This document shows, one piece after another, positions 39,822-49,131 of a stretch of 64,000 nt of DNA (position 1 is its first letter; every line of letters starts with the position of its first letter). The notes under the pieces are model-generated. The model was not told where the DNA came from and made no database searches. It saw only the letters and a list, made by a program, of their open reading frames with translations. Source of the stretch: Pseudomonas sp. B21_DOA (GTDB lineage: Bacteria; Pseudomonadota; Gammaproteobacteria; Pseudomonadales; Pseudomonadaceae); the NCBI GenBank assembly GCA_030544685.1, contig CP086683.1, positions 5,270,001 through 5,334,000 of the forward strand, in the 5' to 3' direction. A program made the position numbers and the translations under genes.

Positions 39822-40018
39822 ATGCAATCCGTTAATCCATACCAGTGGCGATGCCGGGCATTATACGGGGCGCCCCGGTGGCGGCCAGCCCCAGCAACAA
39901 TTACCGACATTTGTAGGAAGAAGACCAATAAAACCTACGAAAATGCCTGTAACGTCACTGGAAAAGTCGCGGCCCTCGGTTAACATGCGCGCCAATTCCT
40001 TTCTCTGCAGGCTGTGTC

Positions 40019-42142
40019 GTGTTTTCTGGCCCTCCTCCTCCGCGCTCGCCCCTGCTACTGGCGCTGCTGTTCAGCCCGCTGATACTGGCGGACGACCTGT
40101 TCGTCGACAGCCAGACGCTGCCGCCGGTGCTGACGGCCACGCGGCTGAAGCAGACGCCGGCGGAAGTGCCCGGGAGCATGACCGTGCTCGACAACGAATT
40201 GATCAACGCCAGCGGTGCCCGCGATATCAGCGAACTGCTGCGGCTGGTGCCCGGAATGATGGTCGGCAGCATCAACGGCAATCAGCCGGCGGTGAATTAC
40301 CACGGCACGAATGCCAGCGAAGCTCGGCGCATGCAGGTGTTGATCGATGGCCGCTCGGTGTACCGCGCCGGCCTGGCGACGGTGGACTGGAGCGATATTC
40401 CGGTAGCGATGGAAGACATTGACCGGATCGAGGTGTTTCGCGGCCCGAACACGGTCAGCTACGGCGCCAACGCGCTGATGGCGGTGATCAACATCATCAC
40501 CCGCCACCCGGCCGACAGCCACGGCACGCGCCTGAAAATCACCCGCGGTCAGCGTGGCATCAACGACTTTTATGCCAGCCAGGGCACCGGTTGGGATGGC
40601 GGTGATCTGCGCCTGTCGCTGTCCGGCCAGGAAGACGACGGTTTCGACAGCGACCGCAACGGCGCCGATTATCGCGACAGTCGACGCTTGAATCGTCTGA
40701 GCCTGGCGGTCAGCCACGACCTCAATGAAGGGCAAAGCCTCGACTGGCAGCTCAACGCCAAGGACGGCAGCAATCAGCGACCTTATACCTATCGCCCGGT
40801 GTTCTCGGGGATTACCGACGCCGGGAACAATTCCGACGTGGTGGCCAAGGATTACGCCGGCTCGGTGCGCTGGAACCTCGATATCAACCCCGAACACAGC
40901 CTTTATGTACAAGGTTCGGCGCAGCACTGGGATCGCCAGCAAGTCTGGCGCGCCTGCGATGCCGAGGTGTCGTTCAGCCCCGAGCTGGCGCAGCTGTGGC
41001 AGCTCAACCCGAATTACACCGAGCGGCTGGCGCGCAACATCAACCAGTTCACCGGCCCCGGCGCCGCGCCCGGCACGCCACAGGAAATGGCGCTGGCCAA
41101 TCAAGTGCTTGAGCAATGGCGCAACGGCGCCAGCCAGACCCTGTGCGGCGACATCGACCAGAGCGCCCGCGAATCGCGCTACGACTTCGAACTGCAGGAC
41201 ACCCTCAGTCTGTCCGACAGCCTGCGTCTGGTCAGCGGCCTCAACTACCGCTACGACCGCGCCGATTCCGAGACCTATTTCAACGGCACCCTCGACGACA
41301 CCACCTGGCGCGCCTTCGGTCAACTGGAATGGCGCGCCACCGAGCACTGGCTGCTGCAGGGCGGTGCGATGTTCGAAGACACGCAACTGATCGGCAGTTC
41401 GCTGACGCCGCGCTTCGCGGTCAACTACCTGATCAACCCGCGTCACGGCCTGCGTGCGGTGTATTCGGAGGCGATCCGTTCGCCGGACATGTTCGAGAAT
41501 AACGTCAACTGGAGCTATCAGGTCAGCAACCTGCGGCCCTCGGCGTACGGCCAGTCGTCGGCGCGTTATTTCGTCAAGACCCGTGGCCCCGGCGATCTCG
41601 ATCAGGAGCACATGCGCTCGCGTGAATTGGGCTACAACGGTTATTTCGCCGAACTCGGTCTGGCGGTGGACGTGAAGCTGTTCTACGACGAAATCACCGG
41701 GATGATCAGCGAGCCGCTGCGCAACAACCAATACATCGCCAGCAACGCCAACAGCTCGCGCTTTCGCGGCACCGAAACGCAACTCGACTGGCGCCTCGGC
41801 AGCGCCGACCGCTTGCGTTTGACCTACGCCTTCGTCGACGCCGAGGCCAGCAATCCGCTGGACCAGCAGTACACCTCACGCCACAGCGGTTCCGCCGGTT
41901 GGCTGCGCAACTGGGGGCATGGCTGGAACAGCGCCCTCTTCTATTACGGCGACAACGCGCTCAACGGCTATCGCTTCGAACGCGTCGACACGCGCATCGC
42001 CAAACGTATCGCCATTGGCAAAGCTCAGCTGCAATTGGCCGGGGTGCTGCAACAGCGCCTCGATCATCAGCCGAACACATTCGTCGACAATAATTACGAT
42101 GAACGCCGGGTGATGTATTTCAGCGCCGAGCTGGAGTTCTAG
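40019..42142 (+). CDS. TonB-dependent outer membrane receptor
   Basis: A 707-residue receptor. A short signal-like stretch (about 9-24) is followed by a plug domain (V-L-T-A-T-R-L-K-Q-T-P near 35 and R-I-E-V-F-R-G-P-N-T-V-S-Y-G near 140) and a 22-strand barrel ending in Phe. The GTG start gives a proline-rich N terminus (V-F-S-G-P-P-P-P) and is uncertain. It is followed one base later by a periplasmic binding protein gene and then a hybrid kinase, so it may deliver a ligand for sensing as well as uptake. The ligand is unknown. Confidence 0.9.
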   Translation: MFSGPPPPRSPLLLALLFSPLILADDLFVDSQTLPPVLTATRLKQTPAEVPGSMTVLDNELINASGARDISELLRLVPGMMVGSINGNQPAVNYHGTNASEARRMQVLIDGRSVYRAGLATVDWSDIPVAMEDIDRIEVFRGPNTVSYGANALMAVINIITRHPADSHGTRLKITRGQRGINDFYASQGTGWDGGDLRLSLSGQEDDGFDSDRNGADYRDSRRLNRLSLAVSHDLNEGQSLDWQLNAKDGSNQRPYTYRPVFSGITDAGNNSDVVAKDYAGSVRWNLDINPEHSLYVQGSAQHWDRQQVWRACDAEVSFSPELAQLWQLNPNYTERLARNINQFTGPGAAPGTPQEMALANQVLEQWRNGASQTLCGDIDQSARESRYDFELQDTLSLSDSLRLVSGLNYRYDRADSETYFNGTLDDTTWRAFGQLEWRATEHWLLQGGAMFEDTQLIGSSLTPRFAVNYLINPRHGLRAVYSEAIRSPDMFENNVNWSYQVSNLRPSAYGQSSARYFVKTRGPGDLDQEHMRSRELGYNGYFAELGLAVDVKLFYDEITGMISEPLRNNQYIASNANSSRFRGTETQLDWRLGSADRLRLTYAFVDAEASNPLDQQYTSRHSGSAGWLRNWGHGWNSALFYYGDNALNGYRFERVDTRIAKRIAIGKAQLQLAGVLQQRLDHQPNTFVDNNYDERRVMYFSAELEF

Positions 42143-42143
42143 G

Positions 42144-43076
42144 ATGCGCAACGGCCCGTCACGGAAGACGCCAACCCTTGGCCACTGGCTGGCCGGGCTC
42201 TGCCTGTTCTTGACCGCGTGGCTGCACGGTGTCGCGGTGCAGGCGGCGGATATTCTGTTGACCGGCGCCGAGGAAAGCCCCGGCGTGCAAGCTTTTGTTC
42301 AGGCACTGAGTGAACTGCGCCCGACTGACAACGTGCGGTTTCAGCCGCTGGCCAGTTTGCCGGCTCCGGGCAAACTGCCGGCCAGCCTGCGCTTGATCCT
42401 GCTCGATCTGCCCAGCCTCGACTGGCGCCTGCAGGACTCGCAAGGCCCGTCGACGCTGGTGTTGCGCATCAGTCGCTTGCAGGCACGCCAGCGTTTCGCT
42501 GACTCGCACCCGGCGCGCCTGAGCCTGTTGTGGAGCGATCCGCCGCTAAGCCGACAATTGCAACTGATCCGACGGATTCTGCCGCAGGCCCGACGCGTCG
42601 GCGTGTTGTTCGATGAGCATGGCGAGTTCCTTCTCGACGAATTGCGTGCGGCTGCGCGGCCGTTGAATCTGGACATCGTCAGCCAGCGCTGGGACAACAC
42701 CCACGACAGCCGTCCGCTGCAAGCGGTGCTGAAAAACAGCGACGTATTGCTCGGCCTCGACGATCCCGACCTGTACAACTCGCAAACGGCGAAAAACCTT
42801 TTGCTCAGCAGCTACTCGCGACAGGTTGCGCTGATCGGCCCCAACATTGCCTTCGTTCGCGCGGGCAGCCTCGCCAGCACGTACAGCGACCAGAGTGACT
42901 GGCTGGCGATTCTCGATCATTTGCTCGACCAGCCGACCAGTGCCTGGCCACGAACGCTTTATCCCGCTCGTTTCAAAGTCTCAAGTAATGCGCAGGTGGC
43001 TCGTTCCTTAGGCATCGAACCGCTGAATGAAGCATCTGTCGCCAGTGCCTTGGCCGAAGGAGAGCGCCGCCCATGA
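42144..43076 (+). CDS. ABC-type substrate-binding protein (COG2984-like), without a transporter
   Basis: A 310-residue protein with a signal peptide (about 15-35, ending V-Q-A-A) and a two-lobed periplasmic-binding fold; the segment R-R-V-G-V-L-F-D-E near 150 is typical of the group. No permease or ATPase is nearby. The ATG is two bases after the receptor stop and its end overlaps the hybrid-kinase start by four bases. This suggests it presents a ligand to the kinase rather than to a transporter (inference). The final residues are basic and polar. Confidence 0.87.
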   Translation: MRNGPSRKTPTLGHWLAGLCLFLTAWLHGVAVQAADILLTGAEESPGVQAFVQALSELRPTDNVRFQPLASLPAPGKLPASLRLILLDLPSLDWRLQDSQGPSTLVLRISRLQARQRFADSHPARLSLLWSDPPLSRQLQLIRRILPQARRVGVLFDEHGEFLLDELRAAARPLNLDIVSQRWDNTHDSRPLQAVLKNSDVLLGLDDPDLYNSQTAKNLLLSSYSRQVALIGPNIAFVRAGSLASTYSDQSDWLAILDHLLDQPTSAWPRTLYPARFKVSSNAQVARSLGIEPLNEASVASALAEGERRP

Positions 43077-44977
43077 GTTTTCGTCGCCGTTGGGACATCA
43101 ACACCCGCACGCAGCTGATCAGCCTCGGGCCGGCGCTGTTGCTGACGTTGCTGTTGATCAGCTTCTTCACCTTCGTGCGCATTCAGGATTTGCGCCAGGA
43201 GCTGAACCACACCGGCCAGTTGATCGCCAACCAACTGGCCCCGGCCACCGAATACGGGGTGATCTCCGGCAACAACGAAGTCCTGGAAAGCCTGCTCAAG
43301 GCGACACTGGCCACGCCCAATGTGCGCTTTCTCGAAGTGCAGGACAGCGCCAACCGGATTGTGGTGTACGTCGAACAACCGGCCGACAGCCACAGCCGCC
43401 CGCATCAGGTCGAAGTATTCCAGGCGCCGGTGCGTTTGCAGCGTATCGCCTTGCACAATGATTTTTTCCAGGACGGCAAGGTCAGCAACAGCGCTGCCGG
43501 CGAGGATTATTTGGGGCGGGTCATCGTCGGGCTGTCCAATGACGCCTTCAGTCAGCGCCAGCAGGAGATCCTGTTCAAGGCCGGGATTCTCGCGCTGTTC
43601 GCCCTGCTCTTCACCTTTGTCGTGGCGCGGCGCCTGGCCGGCAGCCTGTCGCAGCCGATCCGTGACATTGGCAACGCTGTCAAAGCGATCCAGGAAGGCG
43701 ACTACAAAACCCCGTTGCCGATTGTCGATGACACTGAATTGGGTGCGCTGTCGCAGCACATCAATAACCTCGCCCAAGCGCTGGAGCAGGCCAGCCGCGA
43801 ACAGCAGCAGGCGATGGCGCAATTGATCCAGACCCGCGAAGAAGCGGAAAAGGCCAACAACGCCAAGTCGGATTTTCTGGCGATGATGAGCCACGAACTG
43901 CGCACGCCCATGAACGGTGTGCTGGGCATGTTGCAGTTGCTTGAAACCACCGAGATGACCGACGAGCAGGCGGAATACGCGGCGCTCGCGTCGGAGTCGA
44001 CCGAGCATTTGCTCAAGGTCATCAACGACATTCTCGACTTCTCGCGAATCGAGCGTTCGGAGCTGGAGCTTGAGCACATTCCGTTCAACCTCGCCGAGTT
44101 GATCGGCGCCTGCGCGCAGTCGTTCCAGCACAGCGCGGTGCAGCGAGGCCTGGCGCTGAATCTGCGCATCCCCGATGACATGCGTGGCTTGCAGGTCCAG
44201 GGTGATCCGACGCGGATCCGGCAGATTCTGGTCAACCTGGTCGGCAATGCCTTGAAGTTCACCGAGCAGGGCCGGGTGAGTATCGAGGCGCAATGGCAGT
44301 CGCTGGATCATGAACTGCTGTGGTTCACCTGCTCGGTGCGCGACAGCGGCATCGGCATTTCTTCTGAGAGTCTGGAGCTGATGTTCAATGCCTTCCAGCA
44401 GGCCGACAGTTCGATCTCCCGTCGTTACGGTGGCACCGGGCTTGGTCTGCCGATCGCGCGGACTTTGGCCGAACGCATGGGCGGCACCTTGCGCGCACAG
44501 AGTGAGGAAGGACGCGGTTCGGTATTCACTCTGGAAATTCCATTGGCGCTCTATAAGCAGGCAATGCCAGCGCTGGCCGCGCCGCGCACCCTGAACGGCA
44601 GTGGTCAGGGCGAGGGACGCCATGTGTTGCTGGTCGAAGACAATCCGGTCAACCAGACCGTGATCGAAGCGATGCTGCGCAGCCTCGGCTTTGCCGTCAG
44701 CGTGGCGACCGATGGCGCGCAAGCGGTGCGCAGTGCCGAGGGTGGCGAATTCGAAGTGATTCTGATGGATTGCCGGCTGCCGATCATCGACGGCTACGAG
44801 GCCACGCGGCAGATCCGCGACCTGCCCGGACGCCGCGATGTGCCGATCATCGCGCTGACCGCCAACGCCTTGCAGGGCGATCGCGAAACCTGTCTCGCGG
44901 CGGGGATGAACGATTACCTGGCCAAGCCGTTCAAACGCAATGACCTGCAGCAGATTTTGCAGCGCTGGGTGTCGTAG
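43073..44977 (+). CDS. Hybrid sensor histidine kinase/response regulator, PA1611-like
   Basis: A 634-residue inner-membrane hybrid kinase. Helix one spans about 15-38, a periplasmic domain covers about 40-160, helix two about 165-187, then HAMP, HisKA with H274 (M-M-S-H-E-L-R-T-P), HATPase (N-A-L-K-F-T, G-T-G-L-G-L-P) and a receiver domain with D566 (I-L-M-D-C-R-L-P). No HPt is present, so an external phosphotransfer partner is needed. In PAO1 the hybrid kinase directly upstream of fabA is PA1611, reported to bind RetS and affect the Gac/Rsm switch; synteny suggests orthology, not proof of that function. Confidence 0.93.
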   Translation: MSFRRRWDINTRTQLISLGPALLLTLLLISFFTFVRIQDLRQELNHTGQLIANQLAPATEYGVISGNNEVLESLLKATLATPNVRFLEVQDSANRIVVYVEQPADSHSRPHQVEVFQAPVRLQRIALHNDFFQDGKVSNSAAGEDYLGRVIVGLSNDAFSQRQQEILFKAGILALFALLFTFVVARRLAGSLSQPIRDIGNAVKAIQEGDYKTPLPIVDDTELGALSQHINNLAQALEQASREQQQAMAQLIQTREEAEKANNAKSDFLAMMSHELRTPMNGVLGMLQLLETTEMTDEQAEYAALASESTEHLLKVINDILDFSRIERSELELEHIPFNLAELIGACAQSFQHSAVQRGLALNLRIPDDMRGLQVQGDPTRIRQILVNLVGNALKFTEQGRVSIEAQWQSLDHELLWFTCSVRDSGIGISSESLELMFNAFQQADSSISRRYGGTGLGLPIARTLAERMGGTLRAQSEEGRGSVFTLEIPLALYKQAMPALAAPRTLNGSGQGEGRHVLLVEDNPVNQTVIEAMLRSLGFAVSVATDGAQAVRSAEGGEFEVILMDCRLPIIDGYEATRQIRDLPGRRDVPIIALTANALQGDRETCLAAGMNDYLAKPFKRNDLQQILQRWVS

Positions 44978-45074
44978 TGTGGGCCTTTCGACCATCTGCG
45001 ACTGGCGTGAAAAGCGAAAGTGCGGCAGTCTTAGGCACCCGAACGAGCCCCAAAGGGGCTTGATTAAAAATTTC

Positions 45075-45092
45075 AGTGCACAAGTGTACATT
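45075..45092. promoter_or_regulatory. FabR/DesT-like operator candidate upstream of fabA
   Basis: AGTGCACAAGTGTACATT is a near palindrome closely resembling the site I remember for FabR at E. coli fabA and DesT in P. aeruginosa (AGxGTACAAGTGTACxCT pattern). It lies about 130 bp before the fabA ATG. No regulator gene is adjacent. Confidence 0.55.
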
Positions 45093-45223
45093 CATGTCCT
45101 TGGTGCTGTGACTTTCACCACAACGCAATAGTCTATGAGTAGGCTGCCGGTTCGAGGCATGAACGCCTTGAACGGTCGGGAAGATCTGCCCCACCTGCCG
45201 CATGGGATTATTGAGGAGCTCGC

Positions 45224-45739
45224 ATGACCAAACAAAACGCCTTTACTCGGGAAGACCTGCTGCGCTGCAGTCGCGGTGAGCTGTTCGGCCCAGGTAACGC
45301 GCAACTGCCCGCCCCGAACATGCTGATGGTGGATCGCATCACCCATATCAGCGAAGAAGGCGGCAAGTACGGCAAAGGTGAATTGGTCGCCGAGCTGGAT
45401 ATCAACCCTGATCTGTGGTTCTTCGCCTGCCATTTCGAAGGCGATCCGGTGATGCCGGGCTGCCTGGGTCTGGACGCCATGTGGCAACTGGTCGGTTTCT
45501 TCCTGGGCTGGCAAGGCCTGCCGGGCCGCGGCCGTGCGCTGGGTTCGGGCGAAGTGAAATTCTTCGGCCAGGTGCTGCCGACCGCCAAGAAAGTCACTTA
45601 CAACATTCATATCAAACGCGTCCTCAAGGGCAAGCTGAACATGGCCATCGCCGATGGTTCGGTCAGTGTCGACGGACGCGAAATCTACACCGCCGAAGGC
45701 CTGCGCGTCGGCGTGTTCACCTCCACTGACAACTTCTAA
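45224..45739 (+). CDS. fabA: 3-hydroxydecanoyl-[acyl-carrier-protein] dehydratase/isomerase
   Basis: A 171-residue hotdog enzyme. It dehydrates 3-hydroxydecanoyl-ACP and isomerises the trans-2 product to cis-3, the branch point to unsaturated fatty acids. The catalytic pair is H70 (A-C-H-F) and D84 (G-L-D-A-M). A GAGGAG ribosome binding site supports the ATG at 45224. fabB follows after 11 bp in the usual operon. Confidence 0.98.
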   Translation: MTKQNAFTREDLLRCSRGELFGPGNAQLPAPNMLMVDRITHISEEGGKYGKGELVAELDINPDLWFFACHFEGDPVMPGCLGLDAMWQLVGFFLGWQGLPGRGRALGSGEVKFFGQVLPTAKKVTYNIHIKRVLKGKLNMAIADGSVSVDGREIYTAEGLRVGVFTSTDNF

Positions 45740-45750
45740 GGGTTATTCGC

Positions 45751-46971
45751 ATGCGCCGCGTCGTTATCACTGGTCTGGGCATCGTTTCGTGCCTGGGCAA
45801 TGACAAAGAGACCGTCTCCGCTAACCTGCGTGCAAGCCGCCCTGGCATCCGGTTCAACCCGGAATATGCTGAAATGGGTCTGCGTAGCCAGGTTTCCGGC
45901 TCCATCGACCTCAACCTTGAAGAGCTGATCGATCGCAAGATCTATCGCTTCGTCGGCCATGCAGCGGCTTACGCCTACCTGGCCATGAAAGACGCGATCA
46001 CTGACTCCGGTCTGACCGAAGAGCAGGTGTCCAACCCGCGCACCGGTCTGATCGCCGGCTCCGGCGGTGCTTCCACGCTGAACCAGATGGAAGCGCTGGA
46101 CATCCTCCGCGAGAAAGGCGTGAAGCGCGTTGGCCCGTACCGTGTAACGCGGACCATGAGCAGCACCGTTTCCGCTTGCCTGGCCACACCGTTCAAGATC
46201 AAGGGCCTGAACTATTCCATCGCATCTGCCTGCGCCACCAGTGCTCACTGCATCGGTACCGCCATGGAGCAGATCCAGATGGGCAAGCAGGACATCGTCT
46301 TCGCCGGTGGTGGTGAAGAAGAGCACTGGAGCCAGTCGTTCCTGTTTGACGCGATGGGCGCCCTGTCCAGCAAGCGCAACGACACCCCGGAACAAGCTTC
46401 CCGCGCCTACGACAAGGACCGCGACGGTTTCGTCATCGCTGGCGGCGGCGGCATGGTTGTCGTCGAAGAACTGGAACACGCTCTGGCCCGTGGCGCGAAG
46501 ATCTACGCCGAGATCGTTGGCTACGGCGCAACGTCCGACGGCTACGACATGGTTGCCCCGAGCGGCGAAGGCGCGATCCGCTGCATGCAGCAGGCGCTGT
46601 CCACCGTCGATACCCCGATCGATTACCTGAATACCCACGGCACTTCGACTCCGGTCGGCGACGTCGCGGAGATGAAAGGTGTGCGTGAAGTGTTCGGCGA
46701 CAAGGCTCCGGCAATCAGCTCGACCAAGAGCTTGTCCGGTCACTCCCTGGGCGCTGCCGGCGTGCACGAAGCGATCTACTGCATGCTGATGATGGAAGGC
46801 AACTTCATCGCCGGCTCCGCCAACATCGACGAGCTCGACCCGGAAGTGGCCGATCTGCCGGTGCTGACCAAGACCCGCGAAAACGCCACCATCAACACCG
46901 TGATGAGCAACAGCTTCGGCTTCGGCGGCACCAACGCCACGCTGGTGCTGAAGCGCTGGGAAGGCAAATAA
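45751..46971 (+). CDS. fabB: Beta-ketoacyl-ACP synthase I
   Basis: A 406-residue condensing enzyme that elongates the cis-3-decenoyl-ACP made by FabA. The catalytic Cys is residue 161 (S-A-C-A-T-S-A-H), with the two His in N-T-H-G-T-S and S-G-H-S-L-G-A-A-G. Length and position after fabA are canonical. A strong terminator follows 25 bp after the stop. Confidence 0.98.
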   Translation: MRRVVITGLGIVSCLGNDKETVSANLRASRPGIRFNPEYAEMGLRSQVSGSIDLNLEELIDRKIYRFVGHAAAYAYLAMKDAITDSGLTEEQVSNPRTGLIAGSGGASTLNQMEALDILREKGVKRVGPYRVTRTMSSTVSACLATPFKIKGLNYSIASACATSAHCIGTAMEQIQMGKQDIVFAGGGEEEHWSQSFLFDAMGALSSKRNDTPEQASRAYDKDRDGFVIAGGGGMVVVEELEHALARGAKIYAEIVGYGATSDGYDMVAPSGEGAIRCMQQALSTVDTPIDYLNTHGTSTPVGDVAEMKGVREVFGDKAPAISSTKSLSGHSLGAAGVHEAIYCMLMMEGNFIAGSANIDELDPEVADLPVLTKTRENATINTVMSNSFGFGGTNATLVLKRWEGK

Positions 46972-46995
46972 TTCCCCGCTGCTGAGCCACACATG

Positions 46996-47026
46996 AAACG
47001 CCCCGACTGGTTCGGGGCGTTTTTTT
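46996..47026 (+). terminator. Terminator of fabA-fabB
   Basis: An ACGCCCCGA / TTCGGGGCGT stem followed by seven T. It ends the operon 25 bp past fabB. Confidence 0.92.
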
Positions 47027-47060
47027 CGTCTGCAGAAAATAGCAGGTACACCGCAAAACC

Positions 47061-47124
47061 TGTGGGAGCGAGCCTGCTCGCGAATGCGATATTGATCGTT
47101 CCCACGCGGAGCGTGGAAACGATC
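47061..47124. repeat. REP unit plus GATCGTTCCCACGC hairpin
   Basis: A single REP (TGTGGGAGCGAGCCTGCTCG at 47061) is followed by GATCGTTCCCACGC at 47094 and its imperfect inverse ending GAAACGATC at 47124. The second element matches the ends of the longer repeat at 63604-63710. The rest of the 370-bp gap (46972-47341) holds the fabB terminator and presumably a promoter for the small gene at 47342, with no other gene. Confidence 0.75.
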
Positions 47125-47341
47125 AAAGACAGGGATCCAGAGCGTTCTGGAGATGAAACTTCTGTCATGAAACTTACTGCCCTGCGACCGAATGTCGCGG
47201 TTTACGCGGCCTCCAGCTTTGTTGCGAAATCCGCAACAACACCTTGCGCCAATCGGCAGTTTACTTAGCTGACTAACAAATCCTATAACAGAGTCCTGCA
47301 CATGCCTTGCTGCAGAAACCTGAAAAAATTGGAGCTAGCAG

Positions 47342-47530
47342 ATGACTGTAAAAGTAACTGAACGCGACGATTCACACATGTCCCACGAAGGCCTGGCCGC
47401 CGGCATCCGTATCTGGGATGTGCATCAACAAGATTTGCTGGTCGGCATGTTCCACAACGAGATCGATGCCCACAACTACAAGGCCGAACTGGAAGTGCAG
47501 GAACAGCAACGAGAACTGAAGTCCGCCTGA
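47342..47530 (+). CDS. Small conserved hypothetical protein
   Basis: A 62-residue acidic cytosolic protein with no signal or membrane segment. GGAG lies about 10 bp upstream of the ATG. It contains I-R-I-W-D-V-H-Q-Q-D and F-H-N-E-I-D-A-H-N-Y and a Gln/Glu-rich, probably helical tail. A strong hairpin follows. I do not recognise a family; it looks like a genuine small gene because of its ribosome binding site, codon use and terminator. Confidence 0.7.
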   Translation: MTVKVTERDDSHMSHEGLAAGIRIWDVHQQDLLVGMFHNEIDAHNYKAELEVQEQQRELKSA

Positions 47531-47548
47531 GGCAACCACAGCATTGAA

Positions 47549-47583
47549 AACGACAAGCCCCGCCATGAGCGGGGTTCGTCGTT
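47549..47583. terminator. Bidirectional terminator between convergent genes
   Basis: AACGAC...GCCCCGC, loop CATGA, then GCGGGG...GTCGTT makes a long stem with a small internal bulge. It serves the small gene (plus) and the DUF2058 gene (minus), which converge here. Confidence 0.75.
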
Positions 47584-47598
47584 GTTACAGCCGTGGAT

Positions 47599-48141
47599 TT
47601 ACCACATCAGATCGTCAGGGATCTGGTACGCCGCGTACGGATCGTCCTCAGCGTTGACCTCTTCGGTCTGCACGTTGAGCTGGACGATGCGCTGCGGGTC
47701 GCGCTCCTGGATCTTCAGCGCCGCTTCACGGGGAATCACTTCATAGCCGCCGTTGTGGTGCACGATCGCCAGCGAACCGCTGCTGAGCTTGTTGCGCATC
47801 AGCGTGTTGACCGAGATGCGCTTGACCTTCTTGTCGTCGACAAAGTTGTAGTAGTCCTCGGTGGTCAGCTTGGGCAGACGCGAGACTTCAATCAACTGCT
47901 TGACCTGCGCGGCGCGGGCCTTGGCCTCGGCCTTCTCCTGCTGCTGACGATTCAGCTCCTGGTCGCGCTTGACCTTCTCGGCCATGGCTTCCTGGGCAGC
48001 GCGCTGCTGCGAATCGTCCAGCTCGGCCTGGCCTTTGTGGGCCAGGCGCTGTTGCTTCTGCTTGTCTTTGCTGACCTGTTTGGCCTGCTTTTGGTTGACC
48101 AGGCCTGCTTTGAGCAACTGGTCGCGAAGGGAAAGGCTCAT
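47599..48141 (-). CDS. DUF2058 domain-containing protein (YaiL-like)
   Basis: A 180-residue highly charged protein. It starts M-S-L-S-L-R-D-Q-L-L-K-A-G-L and has a long Gln/Lys/Glu-rich coiled-coil segment (about 20-90), then a globular C-terminal part with V-N-T-L-M-R-N-K-L. This is the DUF2058/YaiL pattern; function unknown, some members are nucleoprotein/polynucleotide associated by annotation. It lies 26 bp downstream of mazG on the same strand. Confidence 0.9.
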   Translation of the reverse strand: MSLSLRDQLLKAGLVNQKQAKQVSKDKQKQQRLAHKGQAELDDSQQRAAQEAMAEKVKRDQELNRQQQEKAEAKARAAQVKQLIEVSRLPKLTTEDYYNFVDDKKVKRISVNTLMRNKLSSGSLAIVHHNGGYEVIPREAALKIQERDPQRIVQLNVQTEEVNAEDDPYAAYQIPDDLMW

Positions 48142-48167
48142 CAATGCTTACTCACTTGGGCAACGGC

Positions 48168-49004
48168 TCAGCCACAGCTGGGCTCATTCTTTTCCTGGCG
48201 TTTGGCTTCGCCCCACAGGGCGTCCAACTCTTCGAGGGTGCAATCTTCCATGGGACGGTGGGTGTCGCGCAATGCCTGTTCGATAAAACGGAAACGTCTT
48301 TCAAACTTGCCATTGGCGCCGCGCAAGGCGGTTTCCGGATCGACCTTCAGATGCCGGGCCAGATTGACCACGGAAAACAGCAGGTCGCCGATCTCGTCGG
48401 CCACGGCTACCGGGTCATTTTCCGACATCGCCTCGAGCACTTCATCGAGCTCTTCGCGCACCTTGTCGAGCACTGGCAAAGCGTCCGGCCAGTCGAAACC
48501 GACCTGCCCGGCGCGCTTCTGCAACTTGGCCGAGCGCGACAGTGCCGGCAAGGTGGCCGGCACATCGTCGAGCAGGGACAACTGCTCGGGCGCCGATGCT
48601 TTCTCGGCGCGCTCTTCGGCCTTGATCTCTTCCCAGCGCTGCTTGACCTGCTCTTCGCTCAAGCGCGGCACGTCGAGCGGCGCGTAGAGATCGCCAGTGG
48701 GGAATACGTGGGGATGACGGCGGATCAGTTTGCGCGTGATGCTGTCGATCACCCCGGCGAATTCGAACCGCCCTTCTTCCTTGGCCAACTGGCTGTAATA
48801 CACCACCTGAAACAGCAGATCGCCTAACTCGCCCTGCAAATGGTCGAGATCGCCACGCTCGATGGCATCCGCCACTTCATAGGCTTCTTCGAGAGTGTGC
48901 GGGACGATAGAGGCGTAGGTCTGCTTGATGTCCCACGGGCAACCGAACTGCGGATCACGCAGACGGGACATCAGGTGGAGCAGGTCTTCGAGTGAATACG
49001 TCAT
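48168..49004 (-). CDS. mazG: Nucleoside triphosphate pyrophosphohydrolase MazG
   Basis: A 278-residue all-helical NTP pyrophosphatase with two MazG repeats: E-E-A-Y-E-V-A-D-A and G-E-L-G-D-L-L-F-Q-V in the first, E-E-L-D-E-V-L-E-A and D-E-I-G-D-L-L-F-S-V in the second, providing the ExxE and ExxD metal ligands. MazG cleaves non-canonical NTPs and in E. coli is linked to lowering ppGpp effects. It lies one gene from relA, as in other gammaproteobacteria. Confidence 0.96.
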   Translation of the reverse strand: MTYSLEDLLHLMSRLRDPQFGCPWDIKQTYASIVPHTLEEAYEVADAIERGDLDHLQGELGDLLFQVVYYSQLAKEEGRFEFAGVIDSITRKLIRRHPHVFPTGDLYAPLDVPRLSEEQVKQRWEEIKAEERAEKASAPEQLSLLDDVPATLPALSRSAKLQKRAGQVGFDWPDALPVLDKVREELDEVLEAMSENDPVAVADEIGDLLFSVVNLARHLKVDPETALRGANGKFERRFRFIEQALRDTHRPMEDCTLEELDALWGEAKRQEKNEPSCG

Positions 49005-49027
49005 TTATCTGTCTCACCACAAAATCC

Positions 49028-49114
49028 TGTGGGAGCTGGCTTGCCAGCGATTGCATCACCTCGACTCTCCTGAGAGACCGAGTTGTCTGCATCGCTGGCA
49101 AGCCAGCTCCCACA
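49028..49114. repeat. Inverted REP pair, GCTGGCAAGCCAGC variant
   Basis: TGTGGGAGCTGGCTTGCCAG near 49028 and the inverse ATCGCTGGCAAGCCAGCTCC near 49091. It lies between relA and mazG, which are on the same strand. Confidence 0.87.
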
Positions 49115-49131
49115 TGGGATCAGAGTCATCT

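Noticed and set aside
39985..40060. An ATG at 39985 as the TonB receptor start
   Set aside because: It is in another frame. Using it would need a further indel for which there is no independent evidence, so the GTG at 40019 is kept with caution.
40055..45091. Very long open frames on the minus strand opposite the TonB receptor and hybrid kinase genes
   Set aside because: They are antisense frames kept open by high GC and codon bias of the real genes; their translations are rich in Ala/Arg/Gln/His and resemble no protein family.
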